A stretch of 49,683 bases of DNA from Ophiothrix spiculata (GCA_000969725.1 JXSR01S009082.1), one strand, 5' to 3'. Positions 21,972 through 33,200 are shown, counted from the first letter of the stretch. Translations and numbers: made by a program. Notes: a model not told the origin generated them from the letters alone.

Positions 21972-22780
21972 GGGGGTGGGGTAACTAATAATTGTGTCTG
22001 GGTAATCACCCGAGTTCCGCCGGTTCCGAAGGTGACCCTATATGAGACCAATTATTGGCAAAATTGAGTCAAATTATACCCTATCTGAGACCATAAATCT
22101 ACCATATCTGTTCGAATGGATGCCCTATCCGAGACCATACCTGTTCGAATGAATACCCTATATGAGACTATACGCAAATGTGACGAAATGATTATTACAA
22201 CAACTGAAAAAAATTAACTGTACACCATTTGAACACTTTTAAGAATTGTTTTTATGTATATGATACATTTTTATTGGCAATTTAAGGCACCATTGTCATT
22301 AATTCAACAATTCTCTCTAGTTTGATAACCTATCAGGGACAAATTGTATACCCTATGTGAGATTTGCAGAGTACCGGGTCGATTTTGATACCCTATATTA
22401 CAAGTCTCGAGACCTGTAAGGTCTCACCTTGTAACTCAGTGGGTTACCCGGTCGGAATATCCAATACTCCCCCATCCCCGGGGACAAAACATATAATACA
22501 TTATAAAAGTGCTTCAAATACCTGGAAACGCTTATTAAACTTGTTCAAATGGTGTACACTTACATTTAACTAAATTTCTTGTAATACCTACTTGCGTAGG
22601 GTCTCAGATAGGGTAAGTATTTGAACAGGTATGGTCCCGGATAGGGTATTCATTCATTTATGGTCTCCGATAGAGTATCATTTCAACCATTTTTGCCAAT
22701 GTTGGTCTCACATAGGGTAACCTTCGGAACCGGAAGAATTCAGGTAGTTACCCGAGCACAAATATCAGTTTCCCCTCCGG
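21972..22780. mobile_element. Fold-back element 1 with internal CCCTAT-GAGACCA arrays
   Basis: Long inverted arms. Left 21972-22200 holds CGGTTCCGAAGGTGACCCTA, then four units of the form ACCCTATnnGAGACCAT about every 30-45 bp (near 22036, 22078, 22122, 22154). The right arm is the mirror (AGGGTCTCAGATAGGG near 22599, then 22632, 22661, 22704) and ends in TTCGGAACCGG and a C-rich tip. The centre has further TACCCTAT and GAGACC words. No transposase is present. A second member is at 33672-34156. Confidence 0.85.
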
Positions 22781-23038
22781 AAGTACCTATGTCGTTTTCA
22801 AGTCAAAAACTAAATTGAATTATAGAAAATGATATGATTTGTAAAAAAAATAGGACAAATTACAAAAAAATAAAAATAAAAGACATGAGTTTGAAATATA
22901 CACAGCAATACTACTTTGAGTAGGTTTATGAGTGTATATTTATTTGTTTGTCTGCTTTTATGTTTTGTTATTTTAGAGATTATTTTTAATGGACATTCTG
23001 GTACTTTTTGACCGGTCCTTTTACCACTTTCATTCTCT

Positions 23039-23565
23039 CTAGAGGTGGGTTACCACGCCCATGGCTCTCTCATTAATGTTGAGAAAAGGTCCAACTCTCG
23101 GTAAAATACGTTTAATTCGTTACCCATCGGGTGGGATTTCGGTTTCTGAACGTTTCATACCGTATTTATTTGTTAGACATACGGTTTGTGCTCGGGTCAC
23201 TGCGTTTCATATTCGATATGCACACGATTTATGCGTCTCATGTTCGGTAATGATAAGTTGAATCCCTGGTGTATTGTACACGACGGATGCACACCGTACA
23301 TTAACGATTACTATGAGTAGCGGACGATTAGCGTACAAAACGTACAAACGCCGTCCATCAACCGTTCACACACGGCGTCCTGAGAGTTTTTACCTTGCTT
23401 AAAACAGGATAACGTACTCAACGTACGCAAAACGCATTCCCACCGGATGGATAACGGATTAAACGTGTTTCTACCGAATGCATAACGAACATCACCGTAC
23501 AGTCAAAACAGTATACATTACTCGTACGTTTTCGTCTATACGGTGATGTGTGACACCACCTCTAG
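23039..23565. mobile_element. CpG-rich block bounded by inverted ends
   Basis: Starts CTAGAGGTGGGTTACCACG and ends in its approximate complement (GTGACACCACCTCTAG). The terminal repeat is about 13 bp. The 527-bp interior is rich in ACG, CGT and GTAC words and contrasts with the CpG-poor, AT-rich surroundings. AGAGGTGG ends recall hAT elements, but no 8-bp target duplication is visible. A 66-codon frame (23061-23261) inside has no recognisable domain. Confidence 0.55.
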
Positions 23566-23580
23566 ATATACATATTGTTA

Positions 23581-23630
23581 NNNNNNNNNNNNNNNNNNNN
23601 NNNNNNNNNNNNNNNNNNNNNNNNNNNNNN
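23581..23630. other. Assembly gap (50 N)
   Basis: Exactly 50 undetermined bases at the left edge of module B2. A gap of round length usually means unknown true size, so the start of B2 is missing. Confidence 0.99.
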
Positions 23631-24300
23631 TTTTACTTTAACGCTATACAACAAAAGAACTTCACTTCAATTACATTCTTAATTGTGTTTTGATAAGATA
23701 AACATATTTCGTATGTCTATGATCAATGAGCGGAAAGTCGCGATTTTCAAATGAGAGTGTAAATGGTGTTTTGATAAGAAATATGTTAAATGAAATATAA
23801 ATCAGATAAACATATTTCACATGTCTATGATCATATCAAACTGCTGCTAATAGGCAGCTGATCGACGCTTTACATGCATGTTATTCATCTTATGCAAACA
23901 AACCGATGAATCACAGCGTTATTTTGGATAAGAAATACAAATAGCAATATACCACTGAGCTTCGGGGCATAATATCACAATGTTTTAATGTTCATCGTTA
24001 AACTTATATTACATGCATGTCGTTTTTTAAATTTCGTACTATTGCAGTGTAGTTTCAAATAGTTGTTTATTGTCTGTCGATCGTTGAATCTTTAGAGGAA
24101 TACATAAACTTTGAATGTATTAGAATTGCAACGCTGACAGCATATGATTTGTTTCTGCGTCATTGTGCATTTTTACAAGTCTAAAATGTTAGGGTTTGGT
24201 TAGGTATTGTGTATAAAACAGAACGCAGGTATATTGCAACTTCCTGAGTTTGCTTTACACAGTTTGACATAATTATGTCAAATACATGTCAGTCAACGCT

Positions 24301-24313
24301 TGACCTCTGACCT
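24301..24313 (-). promoter_or_regulatory. Perfect DR1 site, B2 copy
   Basis: TGACCTCTGACCT, identical to 17129-17141 in B1; the context is CAACGCTTGACCTCTGACCT here. Confidence 0.4.
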
Positions 24314-24937
24314 TACACTACACTAACTTAAGTAAAAAAGATAGAATAAGAACGAATTAAACAATACTGTATCACACAATGTATAAATAATATCGCTTTC
24401 ATATACCTATATTACACCTTCTTGCTTACTAGTATTTCTCATCAATTTTGCTGTTATAATAAACAACAAATTCTATATTACAAAATGAATCATGTTTTAA
24501 TACTTTCGGTTGAAAAAAACCACCTATCTTTATCTTTAATTGTTTAGTTAACAATTACACGAAAACAATGCACAAGTTAATGAAAAAAAAATTGATGGAA
24601 ATGCAAAATTGACCAATGTCTTTTTTTCCCCTTAAAATGTGTCCATAAAAAGTTAAATATAAAAAGTAAAGTCAATACTATAAATTAAGCACCACTTTCA
24701 AAACAGTTGCATGTATATTTTACTACCTTTTAAAACTAAGATCATAACACATGGCAAAATAGCTGAAAAAAAGAATATGTTACACAGTTTTCTTGCCCTT
24801 TGCACACAACTAGAAATTACTTGACACATTCTCATAATTTAAACCCCCTCTGCTCTATTTATGCATGACTTATAGAAGCATATTTTTGAAATCCAATTTA
24901 CAATTTTATTACTTTTGTATTTTTAACAATATCTAGG

Positions 24938-25111
24938 GATTTCGGTCATCACTTCTATGTAATGAAAAACAAGTGTTAGGTAGAAAATGCAATATACGGC
25001 AGGGCTGTTTCATTGACAGGTCTCATCTCAACAACACGTTGGATGCTGGATTTTATCCAGAAGAAGGTATTGCTGTGGATATGGATGAAGCCCAGATACA
25101 TCTCAACATAA
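24938..25111 (+). pseudogene. Broken B2 copy of the exon-like frame
   Basis: Same splice-like TATCTAG start and same 57-codon distance to TAA as 17839-18012, with no indel. It reads DFGHHFYVMKNKC and then TAG. Most substitutions against B1 in this frame change the residue, which suggests the copy is no longer under constraint. The last 60 bases are nearly identical between copies. Confidence 0.3.
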
Positions 25112-25593
25112 TATAAAAGAAGATCTCTGGTTAAAACTATGGACCTGAAGTGACTAAAATAGCTAAATTTTTGTCACTGAAGGACCATAGTTTAATCCAG
25201 AGATCTGAAAAATGTCAGTATATATTTGTTTTATATACTGTATAAATACATTTTTAAATAATGTTAATTTTACTTGCCTAATGGCCTAATTTGATAAATC
25301 TTATTGAAAAAATGCGCTAACAAAATGCTATAACCATGTATGCAAGCAATAGATAATGCGCGTATTGGCTTGCGTGTCTAAGTTTGTTGCGCGCGTAAGT
25401 CCGTGCGTTAAAGTGACGCGGTTATACATTACACAGAAAACCGATAAATAGTCTTTCAAAACCCGTAAAAAGTCTTTTAAAACCCTTAAATAGTATTTTC
25501 AAAAGAACTGTTTACGGGTTTTTCCTCAAGATGGTTGAAACTATTTGAAATAATGTCATAGGGTATCAACACGCTTAAATATATACAGTATAT
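25111..25593. mobile_element. 483-bp insertion with terminal hairpin (B2 only)
   Basis: B1 reads straight through TCTCAACATAATTGTTTT at this site. The insertion opens with an 86-bp hairpin (25121-25206): AGATCTCTGGTTAAAACTAT paired with ATAGTTTAATCCAGAGATCT. It then has a CpG-rich segment (GCGCGTATTGGCTTGCGTG) and three degenerate 22-24 bp units near 25440-25510 (ACCCGTAAAAAGTCTTTTAA type). The class is unknown. Confidence 0.75.
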
Positions 25594-25750
25594 ATTGTTT
25601 TAACTCTCTTGAAGAACACTTTTAATTCCCAAAATGTATTTATAAGTAAATCAAAATAGTCAATGTCAAAGGTACATATTACTTATTATTATATACGTAT
25701 AACGGTCACTTGCTTCTTTCTTTGAAAACATATTCAGTGCGAACAATATG

Positions 25751-26001
25751 TGATGGCTCACCCCGAAAGGGGGATTTTTGGAAGATGAAATCAATTTTGA
25801 TTTTTGTTCATTTTACCTGTTGCAGCATTTTCTAAGCTTTAAAATGAAAACTTACTTGTTGAAATTGATCCAGGCGATCAAATTTTACAACAGAAAATTT
25901 GCTGGAAATTCTTATTATTTTCTTTATTTTTGCTGCCTATTTTCACCTGTATCTTGATTAGTTTTCTGTCGCAAACTCCCCCTTTTCGAGGTGAGTCATC
26001 A
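25751..26001 (+). mobile_element. Short MITE with CTCACCCCGAAAGGGGG ends, copy 1
   Basis: Inverted ends TGATGGCTCACCCCGAAAG and, inward from the right, TGATGACTCACCTCGAAAAG. The 251-bp element interrupts module B2. The interior matches the reverse of 28228-28452 (TTACTTGTTGAAATTGATC, TTTTACAAC/ATTTGCTGGAAATTCTT words). No clear target duplication. Confidence 0.8.
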
Positions 26002-26642
26002 AGCACGAAACCAACCAAGAGCAAGAAAAATAGCCAAAAGTAATTTATTGGGAAACATAGTAAAATACATTGAAAAGAGGATAAACATAGGACTGGTTTT
26101 TAAATTGAAATAAGCCGAAAATATAGGAATACAGATAACAACTATGTCAGATTTAGCTTTGAAGGTTTACTAGGTCGATCTAAATCGGTCTTATTTTCTC
26201 TAGAATCAGCTATCAATACGTCCCACTTCTAATTTTGCGTTTATGATAGCAGTGCCTTTAGGTGATCAATTATGCAACAACATGTACTTAACAATAACCG
26301 AGCTTAAAAGTAGGTTATTGACTCATACTAATTCTGAGCATTTTCGGTTAGCATGTGAAATATCGTATTCATGAACTAGCAATTAGGAAAAACATTATTG
26401 TCTTTCTTTCTTTTTCTTCTTTTTATAGTAAATAATATCAAGCTATTTCTTCTAAAAACAATAACACTAAATGTTAAACATCCATTAAATTTCATGAATA
26501 CACAACAATCAATCTGATAGTCATGTAGTTCTAATGTTGTCACCTTTCTCATGCATGGTGAAAATAAAGGACTTCAACTTTATTGGTTTAGTCCATCCAA
26601 ATACAAGTGCAGATAGGGAGCAGTTGGTCGGTGATGCAATAT

Positions 26643-27193
26643 CAACAATGTTTAAGGAGCACTCCTGAGTTATCATCAATCGCTTGCCTCAACGATACAT
26701 AGGATGATGAATTCTGATAACAATATAAATGTTACCTTTTTAGGGCAAAATATATTATTGTTATATTGTGTATTAACAACTGGTCTTAACGATATGTTAT
26801 TTTCTTATGCTTTTTTTCTTGCAATATGGCTACAAAATTGTTGTTAGTTTTTTTTTGTGTCCCTTTTTTTAGTAAAGTATATAAACTTGGACAGCAACTA
26901 AAAGAAATTATTACATTTGAATTGTTGCTATTGCTGCTGTGTTTGTTTGTTGTTGGTTAGTTTGTTTATTGTTGGAAGAAATTTAAAACTGTTCAGCAAC
27001 GCTTACGTTTGTTTGTTTGTTTGTTTTTGTTTGTTTGTTTTTGTTTTTGGTATCGAATAATTTCAGTGATCCCAGTCACCGTCATCAGCGGTTTAATTCT
27101 GAGTTCCAACTGATTTTCTTTTAAAATTCGTCGCAGGTGGCATCCTAGGTGTTTTAGGTGTTTCCAGAAGTGAATAAGAGATATTTGAATGAA
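26643..27193. other. Spacer with TTTG-rich simple repeat
   Basis: T-rich DNA; a (GTTT)n microsatellite with GTTTTT variants occupies about 27007-27048. No gene recognised. Confidence 0.6.
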
Positions 27194-27330
27194 ACGATTA
27201 TTGGTATATTTTTTGACCTGTTAAGAGCATTTGACACTATTGATCACGATATACTTTTACACAAATTAGAGCATTATGGATTTCGTTGTATAGTACTTGA
27301 TTAGTTCAAGTTCATTAAACTACAAATGAT
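27194..27330 (+). pseudogene. Reverse transcriptase fragment (CR1/L2-like LINE)
   Basis: A 36-codon piece from ACG (27194) to TAG (27302-27304) reads [19 protein letters not shown] and then HKLEHYGF. This is RT motif A (F-x-D-L-x-x-A-F-D-T-I/V-D-H), whose Asp residues bind catalytic metal, followed by the L-x-x-L-x-x-Y-G-(F/I)-x-G block typical of CR1/L2/jockey-type LINEs. The usual SKAFD is LRAFD here. The frame is intact only over this stretch, and no flanking RT blocks are recognisable. It is a short dead fragment between modules B2 and C1. Confidence 0.9.
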
Positions 27331-27699
27331 TTTTACAAACACGTATACATGGTATAATAACATTCACTCGGGTTTTTTTGAACTACGTGCTTATTTGTTT
27401 GTCTCTTTCTTTCTTTATTTGTGAATCAGTTTATTTTCCTTTCCTTTTCATCATCTATGTAATAATTTCTTACCACCGAAAATGGTATTGCTAATCAATT
27501 ATAGTAAAAAATAAAGTTAAAGGTTATTTTTATACTTAATTCTATCTAAATTTAAAAGTTTATATTATATGTATAATTATATGCGTAGGAATACATGTTT
27601 AAAATTTGCCTAAATACTAAACGTTTGATGAAACTTTATACAGTTAAAATGACGTAAAAATAAAGAAGCTGGAAAGTTAATGCCGAGTAAGATTGTTTA

Positions 27700-28005
27700 C
27701 ATTAGACGCGCAAGAAATCAAATTGCATGCCGAGTAGTTTGTTTTGCATAAGGTACGCAAAGATCCCCGCATCTTCTTATTCAATATTGTACTTAACCTG
27801 TGTAATTTAAACGGTTATTAAGTGTACTTGACATTTTCAATAATCGATTTATTGTTGCAGGATGAATTGCATGTATTAAAATGGACAAATAACTTTATTG
27901 AATTAGAGAAAAATTATATAGATTTCAAATTAGACACATCATCAATGAACTAACAAAGTAGCAAGTGCAAAAAGAGATTTTAAAGATGTAATAGGTGTTT
28001 TTGTG
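27700..28005 (+). repeat. Local repeat module C, copy C1
   Basis: Shares AAGTGTACTTGACATTTTC, AATTGCATGTAT and AAAGATGTAATAGGTGTTTT with C2 and C3, plus upstream words such as GTACGCAAAGAT and TTCAATATTGTACTT with C3. Non-coding in all copies. Confidence 0.8.
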
Positions 28006-28227
28006 TCGTAGGGGACTAACCGAGCCGACCTGACCGAAGCTGAGGTATTTTGATTCATAAAAGAAAACGGTTATCAAAATCTAACTTACGCAAATAGTAA
28101 TCTTTTAAGTAGTTGTTCAAATAATCGATCATTACAATCCTTACGTAGATAAGGTGGTAGCATTTACCTGTCCACGGTTTCCCCTTCTGAAAAAATAACC
28201 CCAATTTATCTGAAATGTAATTTGAAT

Positions 28228-28452
28228 TGATAAAGTATCCGAAATGGGACACTTTGCGACAGAATACTTTTCAATAAACTGGTGAAAATAGGCTGAAAAA
28301 ATAAGAAGAATTTCTAGCAGATTTACACTTGTAAAATTTGATCAATTTCAACAAGTAAAGTGTCATTTTAACGCTTAGAAAATGCTGTAACAGATGAAAT
28401 GATAAAATCTAAATTCATATTATCTACAAAGTGCCCCTTTCGGGTGAGTTTC
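28228..28452 (-). mobile_element. Short MITE with CCGAAAGGGG ends, copy 2 (reverse)
   Basis: Reverse-complement relative of 25751-26001, with the same order of TACAGCATTTTCTAAGC, TACTTGTTGAAATTGATC and AGAAATTCTTCTTATTTT words. One tip is still recognisable as ACTCACCCGAAAGGGGC. Divergence between the two copies is considerable. Confidence 0.75.
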
Positions 28453-28746
28453 TTTCTTTTTTTTTCTTAAGTGTTAAAGAGCCTTCATTTGGTATCTTCA
28501 AAATTTCTTTTATTTGAATAATGAGATTTTAACAAGATCTGTTCCTTTAAAAGCAAACATTTCGATTTCAAGCATTGGATGACATTATTAGCCACTTTAT
28601 AGCATTTGACTGAAAAGGAATCGATCAAAACTATTTGGTTCAAAGTGGTTAATAGTCTTCAAACACAAATTCTTTTCCTCACTGAAGTCTTTGTTTTAAA
28701 CATTCTTTTATCTTTGACATTTGAATTGAATTGTATTTTAAGTAAG

Positions 28747-28918
28747 ATATACAATATGTGTACCGCCGCGGAAAAGGGTCCAGTTGTCGACTCCTTCATG
28801 TTGCTAATTGTAGCAAATCTGATGTATATAAATACCATACATTAGATATGCTACAAGGAGCAACATGTACGAGCCGACAACTGGACCCTTTTGCCGCGGC
28901 TGTACACATATTGTATAT
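28747..28918. mobile_element. 172-bp near-perfect palindrome
   Basis: The left arm starts ATATACAATATGTGTACCGC and the right arm, read inward, ATATACAATATGTGTACAGC. Both continue through AAAAGGGTCCAGTTGTCG and CATGTTGCT to a small centre near 28830, giving arms of about 80 bp with a few mismatches. It interrupts module B3 at a place where B1 is continuous, so it is an insertion. Two overlapping frames through it are artefacts of the symmetry. Confidence 0.85.
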
Positions 28919-29407
28919 GGTCTATGCACTCCCTTTTACATTAACGTAAAAGAACTCGACACTTCAATTATATTCTTGATGTTGTTTTGATAAGATAAAC
29001 ATATTTCGCATGTCTATGATCATATCAAACTGCTGCTAATAAGCAGCTGCTCGACGCCTTTACATGCATGTTATTCATCTTTTGCAAACAAACGAGCAAT
29101 CTCAGCGTTAATTTGGTTAAGGAATACGGATAATAATATACAACTATAAGCTTTCGGGCATAATATCACAATGTTGTAATGCTCATCATGCAACCTATAT
29201 TACATGTATGTCATTTTCGTATATGTTGTAATGTAGTTTTATATGGTTGTTTGTTTTCTTTTTGATAGTTGAACAAATCTAAGTAAAGTAAAACATAGCG
29301 CATCTAAAACAATAAATTAAGTAAAACAGGAGCATACAATTACACATGAATAATATTATTGGCGAATTCCAGCGTGACAGGCGTGACCTTTGCATGAACC
29401 TTTTTTT

Positions 29408-29574
29408 CTCAGAATTAGAGAATAAAAGATAAGATTTCTTGTTTTGCCTGTCATCTATCGTCTCATAATGGATGGGCGTACATTATTTTGAGTAATGGGT
29501 GCCCCCGCAGGGGGTGCCCATTACGAAAAAAGGCAAAACAAGAAATCGCTATCTTTTATTCTCATTCTAAGTCA
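29408..29574. repeat. Nested hairpin inside the B3 insertion
   Basis: Outer arms about 29410-29450 and 29529-29573 share AGAATAAAAGATA and GATTTCTTGTTTTGCC. Within the loop sits a second, perfect hairpin at 29492-29524: GTAATGGGTGCCCCC, loop GCA, then the exact complement. The inner stem is strongly GC-rich. Confidence 0.85.
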
Positions 29575-30321
29575 CAAATTTGAGTCATTTATAAACCAAA
29601 AAACGATGTTAATTATTGCCAAAAACTATTAACATTATCATTGGAAAAACGTACACCCCTATTTAAACATGAAATATTCCAAACCCAGTAAAGCTGTTCG
29701 CGTCGGATGTGCGCGTATACCTGCATCGCGCCGTGATTTTGAACGCGCGGCTCCACTGCATTTCACGCTGAACGCACTGTCATCTATCGTCTCATAATGG
29801 ATGGCCAAAATTCCTTATTAGGAAGTTAAATTGCACTCAATGACTTAGAATAGCTGGTAAATGTTATCTAAAGGCGATACCACGGAAATATTCCTATATG
29901 TTATAGTAAACATTCGATATTGGATGCAAAAAGTGAAAAATGTATTCTAACTCAATCACTGGCTTCACAATGGGGACACAAAGTGTCCGTGACAGGCGTG
30001 GCCCAAACTGACACTGCCTTTTCAAAAATATGGTTTAATGCTGAATTCTATCTCTTTCCCACGGGAGATTTGATTCCTGTTTATGTTGCAGTATATCTTC
30101 TTTGGGGAACCAATCAGGAAACATTTCACTTTTGGAGCTGTAGCTCTTAACTTGGAGAATACAGGCTAAATCATTTCGTGACAGGCGTGACATTTGTGCA
30201 CACCTAGTAAAACTTGATTTTAGCAATGGATCTGTTGTTTAATCACGTCTTTATTTATGATTATGATTTATTTTCAACAGTTTTGATACTGTATTATGCA
30301 AGTCTAATCCATTTTTGAGCT

Positions 30322-30720
30322 TTAACCCTTGACCTCCTGAGCTATTTTTGCAACACGTCCTCCGAAGGGTTGTTGCAACCACCCTAATAGTTTAGAACGG
30401 AACCTCCTATGAACTTGGTTTAGCTAATAATAGGTAGGTATGATCCTCCCCTATCAAACGATACCAAGATCATCAAAATCGGCCGAGGCGTTACGTAATA
30501 ATGACGTCATTAAGCACTTTCGGATTGGAAAATCAGGCAAAATTGCATTATGGCAAAAATGGACACCAAAAAGCAAAATGTTGCTACAAAAGTTCTAAAT
30601 AACAGATTTTCGTCGGTTTTTTTGCCAATTAAAACAGGAAATGATGATTATAACATGTCTTTTAAGTTTGAGTTTTATAGCATACACATTTTTTTCAAAA
30701 TGGCGACTTAAACATTTCCG
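30322..30720 (-). mobile_element. piggyBac-type TTAA MITE, copy F (reverse, truncated)
   Basis: TTAA at 30322-30325 followed by CCCTTGACCTCCTGAGC. It retains GGTTGTTGCAACCACCC, CCCCTATCAAACGATACCAAG and GGCGTTACGTAATAATGACG. It stops after TCAAAATGGCGACTTAAA, before the family's other end. Confidence 0.85.
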
Positions 30721-32148
30721 GGATTTAAGTTCTATTTGCTTTATGGAAAAAACAAAAGTAGTTCCTGAGACCTTGACTTGTTTTCTTTCAACTCAAGTAT
30801 TACTTTTATGTCAGAATTGAACTTGAAAAATTCATGTATGTGATACAAGATCATGGAATTAGCCTATTGTCAAATAAAACAGTTCTAATTTTAAGATTGC
30901 TTACCTGGAAAATACGGTAGGTCTATCTTACAAGTGCATAGTATATTTCTCAACAATTTCTGATTTATATTTTACTATTAACAGAAATTCCATTTGAAGC
31001 ATGGTTTCAAAAATACCCTTTGCACAGAACTATTATTTGATCCCTTATTGTAGTAACTGCAAGGTGCAACTCTTGATTCTGTTGTGCCGAAAGCCTTGAC
31101 CTTTTTTATCCAAATAAAAGAAGATTACAACATATATGTGCTGAAAATGTTCAGCATTTTGAATTTTACCATAGGCTACTGTGTTGAAATTGTCGGGGCT
31201 CCGACAGTAATTATAAAATGACACACCTTTTCACTTTTCTCAAAAGTGCAGTCACATTTGCAAAATGGTTTTGGATTTGTAACGTATACCATACAAGGAT
31301 TCTAACCAGCTAGAAAAGTCAATTTTGATAGAGGTAACCTTGAGGATGAAAAGTGGATCATGGATTGCCCCTTTAACAATTGCACTATCAAAACTAATGC
31401 ACAAGATATAATGAAGAAATATACAAATGGAGATTTCCTTTTTTTCATAATTATTATATCTCTTCAAAATTCTCTATGATATTAAAACCTGAAAAAATAC
31501 AAGATAAAAACCACTTTCACTTTCAAATTCAAAAAAAGTATTTACACATTTTAGCTGAAAGAAAATAACATTTTACATAATTTACTACCCCGTTGCATAC
31601 ACAAATGCTCGACACATTGTCATAAATATCTTTTCCCTGTGCTCTATTTATGCATGACTTATATAAGCATACTGTGAAAATTCAATTTACAATTTCATTA
31701 CTTTTGAATTTTTTACAATATCTAGGGATTTCGGTCAGCATGTCTATGTAACGCAAAACAAGTGTGAAGTAATGCAAAACAATGTGTAGTAATGCTATTT
31801 ATACTTTTGTCAGGCTTTTATTACTTTTAAAACGGATAAAGTCATAAAAAGAAACATACTTTCAGAAAGTTGCAAAACGCAGCTTTTATACAATCTACAT
31901 TGATGAAGGACTTATTTGACTTTCAACTGCTAACGGTGTTAGTGGGAGTGCATTAAGGCGTACGAAATTGGTACAGGATCTTGAGTATGAGAAAACTCAA
32001 GGACAATGGAATAATAAAAGCAATCTGGAAAGTAACAAAAAGCACCAATCCAATAATAAAATAAAAGTTTGATCCAATCTATGTTAAATATTGTATTTAC
32101 TAGATACCTGTTCAATTGAAAAAAAGTACTTTAGGTCCCATCCTGAAT

Positions 32149-32183
32149 TTTAGGGTTAGAGTTTAGGGTTAGTGTTAGGTTAG
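32149..32183 (+). repeat. Short telomere-like TTAGGG run
   Basis: Degenerate repeats TTAGGGTTAG and TTTAGGGTTAG then GTTAGGTTAG. Too short and irregular to be a telomere; probably an interstitial remnant. Confidence 0.45.
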
Positions 32184-32629
32184 AAAGTTATTATTTACTC
32201 GAGTTATTGATATGGATAAAGATATCATACCATATTGATATGGTTTTAAACAAGTTTGCAGGTATATATACGGAATGAGTTCTTTTAATTCCAAAGATAC
32301 ATTTCTACATTTAAAATGCAAGTCAAAATAAGCATTTTCCTTCAAAGGTATATATTAAAAGATTGGTGGCTTCTTTCTTTGAAAGCATAGTCAGTACGAA
32401 CACTATGATTGAAAAAACAACCAAGACTTAAACGTACGCATTACGTCCACTTTTTCTATCATTAATATGAGGTGTACGAAGAGAGTAAAATCAACATACA
32501 TTTTTAAAGGTTAAAGACACCCTGTATAATTTTAACACATTCACCCTGTATAATAATTGTCAGTATGTAGTATTCTTGCAATATAAACTTTCCAAAAATG
32601 TATACATTTTGCACTTAAAATTTACATAT

Positions 32630-33200
32630 TTAACACTCGTCTAACCAATGGGGATGGTTGCAACCCCCTAATGTTTTTTCCCCGCAACATAAAAACGCAA
32701 AAGCAACCGACGTAAGGAATTTGGGTAATCTCTTTTACATCCTTTGCGATCATTTTGATGGAAAAAAAATAGGGGGTAGGTGGGTTTAAGGTAGGCCGTC
32801 AAAGTTGGGGTGTAGATGGGTGAGCAAAATTATTGACAATGTTTAATTACCATTAATATATGCATACTATGAGCCTGAAACTTGCAGGGCATGTTACATT
32901 TATCATTTCCCTTCTTCATTTGCATAAAAAGTTGAAATTCTGTTATTTAGAACTTTTAAAGCAAAATTTTGATTTTGGTGGTCATTTATGCCCATATTGT
33001 GATTCTTTCGACCTGAAAGACCATTATGACGTAATAATTACGTAGCGCATTGGCCAATTTTGTGATCATGGTATCATTGGATAGGGGAGGACCATACCTA
33101 TCAATTGATAGCAAATCAAGTTTATAGGGGGTTCTGTTCTAAAAATCAGGAGGGGTTGCAAAAGACGTGTTACAAAAAGGCTTGGTAAGACGAGGGTTAC
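32630..33200 (+). mobile_element. piggyBac-type TTAA MITE, copy G
   Basis: TTAA at 32630-32633 followed by CACTCGTCTAACCAATGG. The right end is GGTAAGACGAGGG with TTAC in place of TTAA (33197-33200). The interior includes TCTTTTACATCCTTTGCGAT and ATGACGTAATAATTACGTAG. It splits module B3. Confidence 0.88.

Larger units (their letters stand above)
23631..26642 (+). repeat. Local duplication module B, copy B2
   Basis: Collinear with B1 from the CAGCTG block (23855) to GGAGCAGTTGGTCGGTGATG (26621-26640). It contains the intact DR1 site (24301-24313), the broken exon-like frame (24938-25111), a 483-bp insertion (25111-25593) and a 251-bp MITE (25751-26001) not found in B1. It lacks the 965-bp insertion of B1. 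Confidence 0.93.
29360..31480. mobile_element. Composite insertion in B3 with GTGACAGGCGTGAC repeats
   Basis: Sequence without counterpart in B1/B2. It holds three direct copies of GTGACAGGCGTGAC (29374, 29989 with one change, 30178), a large hairpin (29408-29574), a repeated word TGTCATCTATCGTCTCATAA (29450 and about 29782), and a reverse piggyBac-type MITE (30322). The remainder, about 30720-31470, is unremarkable single-copy DNA; a 76-codon frame at 29920-30150 has no recognisable domain. Whether this is one element or several is unclear. Confidence 0.5.

Noticed and set aside
22030-22720. Regularly spaced repeats that could suggest a CRISPR array
   Set aside because: Units are mirrored in two arms, spacers are not unique and of equal length, and the context is eukaryotic; it is a fold-back element.
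23061-23261. 66-codon frame in the CpG-rich block
   Set aside because: No domain, and few stops are expected at this base composition.
28606-28949. Two overlapping plus-strand frames
   Set aside because: Both run through the 172-bp palindrome, which is an insertion; similar arms on both sides create the frames.
32149-32183. Possible telomere
   Set aside because: Only a few irregular TTAGGG-like units in the middle of other sequence.
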